Shown here: piece after piece, positions 61,689 through 64,000 of the stretch
Layout: each line of letters opens with the position of its first letter
Position numbering within the stretch: the stretch's first letter is position 1
Origin: Meloidogyne chitwoodi
Taxonomy: Eukaryota; Nematoda; Chromadorea; Rhabditida; Meloidogynidae
Length of the DNA: 64,000 nucleotides
Direction of reading: 5' to 3'
Assembly: GCA_015183035.1 (NCBI GenBank)
Contig: JACZZP010000002.1
Coordinates: 1-64,000 of the forward strand
Notes under the pieces: generated by a model
What the model was told of the DNA's origin: nothing
What the model saw: only the letters and a program-made list of their open reading frames with translations
The model's database searches: none
Position numbers and translations under genes: made by a program

Positions 61689-64000
61689 ATGCGTCCGCCT
61701 TGGCAACTTTTAATTATTTTGTTATTGGCAGCTTACTCACACAGGAAGGTAAAACAACTTTAATTTTGAAAAGAAAATTAGGAACACATTTTTTAGGTAT
61801 TTGCTAAGCGAAGAAAATGTCCAGGTATCGAACCAGAAATTCATACAAATTAATTAATTTTTAATCAGGATCCTTATCAGAAGATAAAATAATTGCCGAA
61901 CTCTTCAGGAATTACACAAAAAAGTTGCCAGAAAGCGATGAACAAGATGAGAGTGTACATGTTCAAATTGAGGTTTTCTATGAAATATAAATATTTTACT
62001 TTCTATCTAGATGCATGTTCAAGATATGGGCTCATTAAACGAGATAACCGCAGATTTTGAAATTGATATTTTGTTTACTCAACTTTGGCATGATCCAAAC
62101 CTTTCTTTTCGAAATTTAAGTAGCGAATGTGTTAGAAATATAACAATGGAATCTCGCTATATTAAGGATATTTGGACTCCTAATACGGTTTGTTTTATAT
62201 TAAAAAATTGAGCAAGTTTATTTAGTGCATAATCAATGCAAAGAAGACGTCTGTACATGCTTCGCCTACGGACAACATTATGTAAAGAATATTTTTTATT
62301 ATAATAATATTGTTTTTTTAATTTTATGTTTATCCTCTATGAGAATGGGACCGTTTGGATTAATCATCGGCTCAGTGTGAAAGCGCCTTGCAACTTGGGT
62401 CAGTTATGGGAGCAAAGTATAGTACTTAAATAAATTTTTTCCTTTCAGATCTTCGCACTTTTCCCTTCGATACACAAAATTGGTGATTTAATTTTTTTAA
62501 TTTAAAAATTTGAGAATCTAAGTTTTTTTAAATTATTATTATTCATATATTTAGCGTTCTCCTATTTGAGTCATATTCGCACAACAGCGAAGAAGTGACG
62601 TTGCACTGGATGGCGGAACCAATAACGCTAATGAAGGTAACTGAGTATTTGAAAACTTTGTTTTTATAAAGAATTGGTTTATAAAACGTATTATTTTATT
62701 TTTGTAGGAAATAACGTTGCCTGACTTTGATATGATTCATTTTGATACAAAGCGAGAAACATTGCACTACCCAAACGGGAGATGGAGCCAGCTAAAGGTA
62801 AAAAAAATTTTATTATAATAGATTTAACAATATGTATTAAGAATGTAATTAATTTACATTTATTTTAAAAAAAATTTTAGGTTGGATTTACATTCAAGCG
62901 CCGATATGGTTTCTACATACTTCAAGCTTACGTCCCAACTTATTTGACAATTGTAATTTCACATTTTTACAATTATTACTTTTTATTTAAATTTAAGATT
63001 GTTTCATGGGTAGGCTTTTGTATGGAAACTAAGGCGTTGCCTGCTCGTACAACTGTAGGCGTTTCTTCGCTGCTAGCACTCACACTACAGGTTTTTACCT
63101 TTTATTTTTTATAATAATTTCATCCTAAATAGTTTGGAAATATTCACAAAAACTTGCCTAGAGTAAGTTATGTAAAAGCAATGGATGTTTGGATGTTATC
63201 TTGCATTTCATTTGTTTTTGGAACTATGATTGAATTGGCCATTGTTTGCTACATTACAAGGTAAAAAATGAAGAAAAATTAAGTATTAATTTTTAAGATG
63301 TCAAAATTCAAAAAAAGCAAAGGCAAAAGCTATTGTTCGAAGAGCTTCAATGGCGCCTCACCCAGAACTTGTTAGGTTTGATGCACCAGCCAGTCAATGT
63401 AGCAGTGTTCGTTTGCATACATTGCCAGTAAGGAATGGTTCTGTAGCATTTCAAAGACGGGTTTCTAATTGCTCAAGTCTTGGTTTATTTTATTTTTAAA
63501 TTTTATTATATTTTTTTAGGACCATTGCTCTTTAATCGAAGAAAAAGATGGTGTAGTACAAAAAATAGGGCTAATGGTAGTAATGAATATACTGGAGGAG
63601 GTGTTGATGGTACAACAACTTTAATAAAGGAAGAACAGCGTCCAATGAAACTGATTTTGCCTAGGAGCGAGGGGAATGGAGATTTGAGGAGAGTATCTAA
63701 TGCGAAAAGTGAATCTGCGAATAGTTCCAGTTGTGGGGACCAATCTTCTTTTCCAGAAGTATTTTTTAGTATATAAATAAATTTAATTCATTATTCATAT
63801 AGTTGCATTCTCCAATTTTTTCGCCTTCTAGTCGTCCCGCTCATTATATGTCCTTTGGGAGAGGTTTGTCATTAACTGAAGAAAATTGGCCAGCTGTACA
63901 ACCAGAGAGTATTGACAAGTTTGTTTTTACTGTAAAGATTTTGAAAATTAATAAGAAATTTTAGGATTTCGATTGTGATTTTTCCTTTAACCTTCACTCT
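61689..64000 (+). CDS. ACC-type acetylcholine-gated chloride channel subunit (partial)
   Basis: Cys-loop ligand-gated anion channel. Exons 61689-61748, 61797-61824, 61869-61972, 62011-62187, 62226-62281, 62328-62398, 62449-62482, 62555-62636, 62708-62797, 62881-62952, 62998-63090, 63133-63260, 63298-63482, 63520-63758, 63803-63918 and from 63965 join in frame. A signal peptide ([11 protein letters not shown]) is followed by the ligand-binding domain, with a Cys-13-Cys loop ([15 protein letters not shown]), GTVWINHRL, then M1-M3. [20 protein letters not shown] carries the Pro-Ala insertion of anion-selective M2 helices; [16 protein letters not shown] is typical of ACC/LGC-46 subunits. The M3-M4 loop is long and Ser-rich. 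M4 begins at IVIFPLTFT and the window ends. The intron 62282-62327 has no AG acceptor. Confidence 0.9.

Overview
The window reads as a compact, very AT-rich nematode genome. Introns are mostly 40-60 nt, genes sit head-to-head or a few hundred bases apart, and several products are nematode neuromuscular or signalling proteins: a LEV-10-like CUB/LDLa protein, an ACC-type acetylcholine-gated chloride channel, a PAT-3-like integrin beta, a lipid-binding FABP and a Dishevelled. The base composition, the number of GC-AG introns and the repeat content suggest a tylenchid such as Meloidogyne, but no sequence here proves the species. All multi-exon models were built by hand from splice signals, open frames and remembered family motifs; for most I checked that the exon lengths sum to a multiple of three.

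Layout. 1-1068 is a 167/168-bp satellite array ending at a tRNA-like sequence. 1.5-6.3 kb holds a small coiled-coil gene, an orphan non-muscle myosin tail fragment and an importin-alpha IBB fragment in repeat-rich DNA. 6.8-9.9 kb holds the C-terminal half of an integrin beta gene (minus strand), cut off by a Tc1/mariner-like MITE and an HSP70 pseudogene. 10.3-21.9 kb is a minus-strand block: COX15, TBC1D22, PUF60 (without its UHM domain) and Dishevelled. FABP is divergent from Dishevelled at 22.1 kb. 23.0-29.7 kb is a minus-strand LEV-10-like gene with a small one-TM protein at its 5' side. 30.4-32.9 kb: PGAP2 and mitochondrial ribosomal protein L16. 33.1-34.7 kb: an ERK5-like MAP kinase with a TQY activation motif. 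34.8-43.6 kb: an F-box protein, VIG-1/SERBP1, and a possible operon CDF zinc transporter > FAHD1 > RPF1. 44.1-44.7 kb: a fold-back repeat carrying a nested hAT MITE. 44.9-50.2 kb: p70 S6 kinase, MRI1 and ELOF1. 50.8-54.4 kb: a second hAT MITE and a BOD1/SHG1-like gene whose coding exon is split by a third hAT-type element. 54.5-58.0 kb: glycyl-tRNA synthetase and CKS1. 58.0-61.7 kb is gene-poor. 61.7-64.0 kb is the chloride channel, truncated by the window edge.

The most unusual signal is in splicing. Five introns in four otherwise intact genes (dsh, MAPK twice, chloride channel, lev-10-like) have no AG at the 3' end that keeps the frame. Frame and family homology instead place the boundary after TTTTTG, TTTTCG, TTTTTGG or TTTTAT. 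Separately, six introns use a GC 5' splice site, three of them with the exact sequence GCAAGT. A second theme is recent transposon activity: hAT-type MITEs with perfect 8-bp target duplications, one inside a coding exon. Most genes are housekeeping or signalling genes and do not form one pathway; close same-strand neighbours (CDF-FAHD1-RPF1, MRPL16-PGAP2, PUF60-TBC1D22-COX15) may be co-transcribed.
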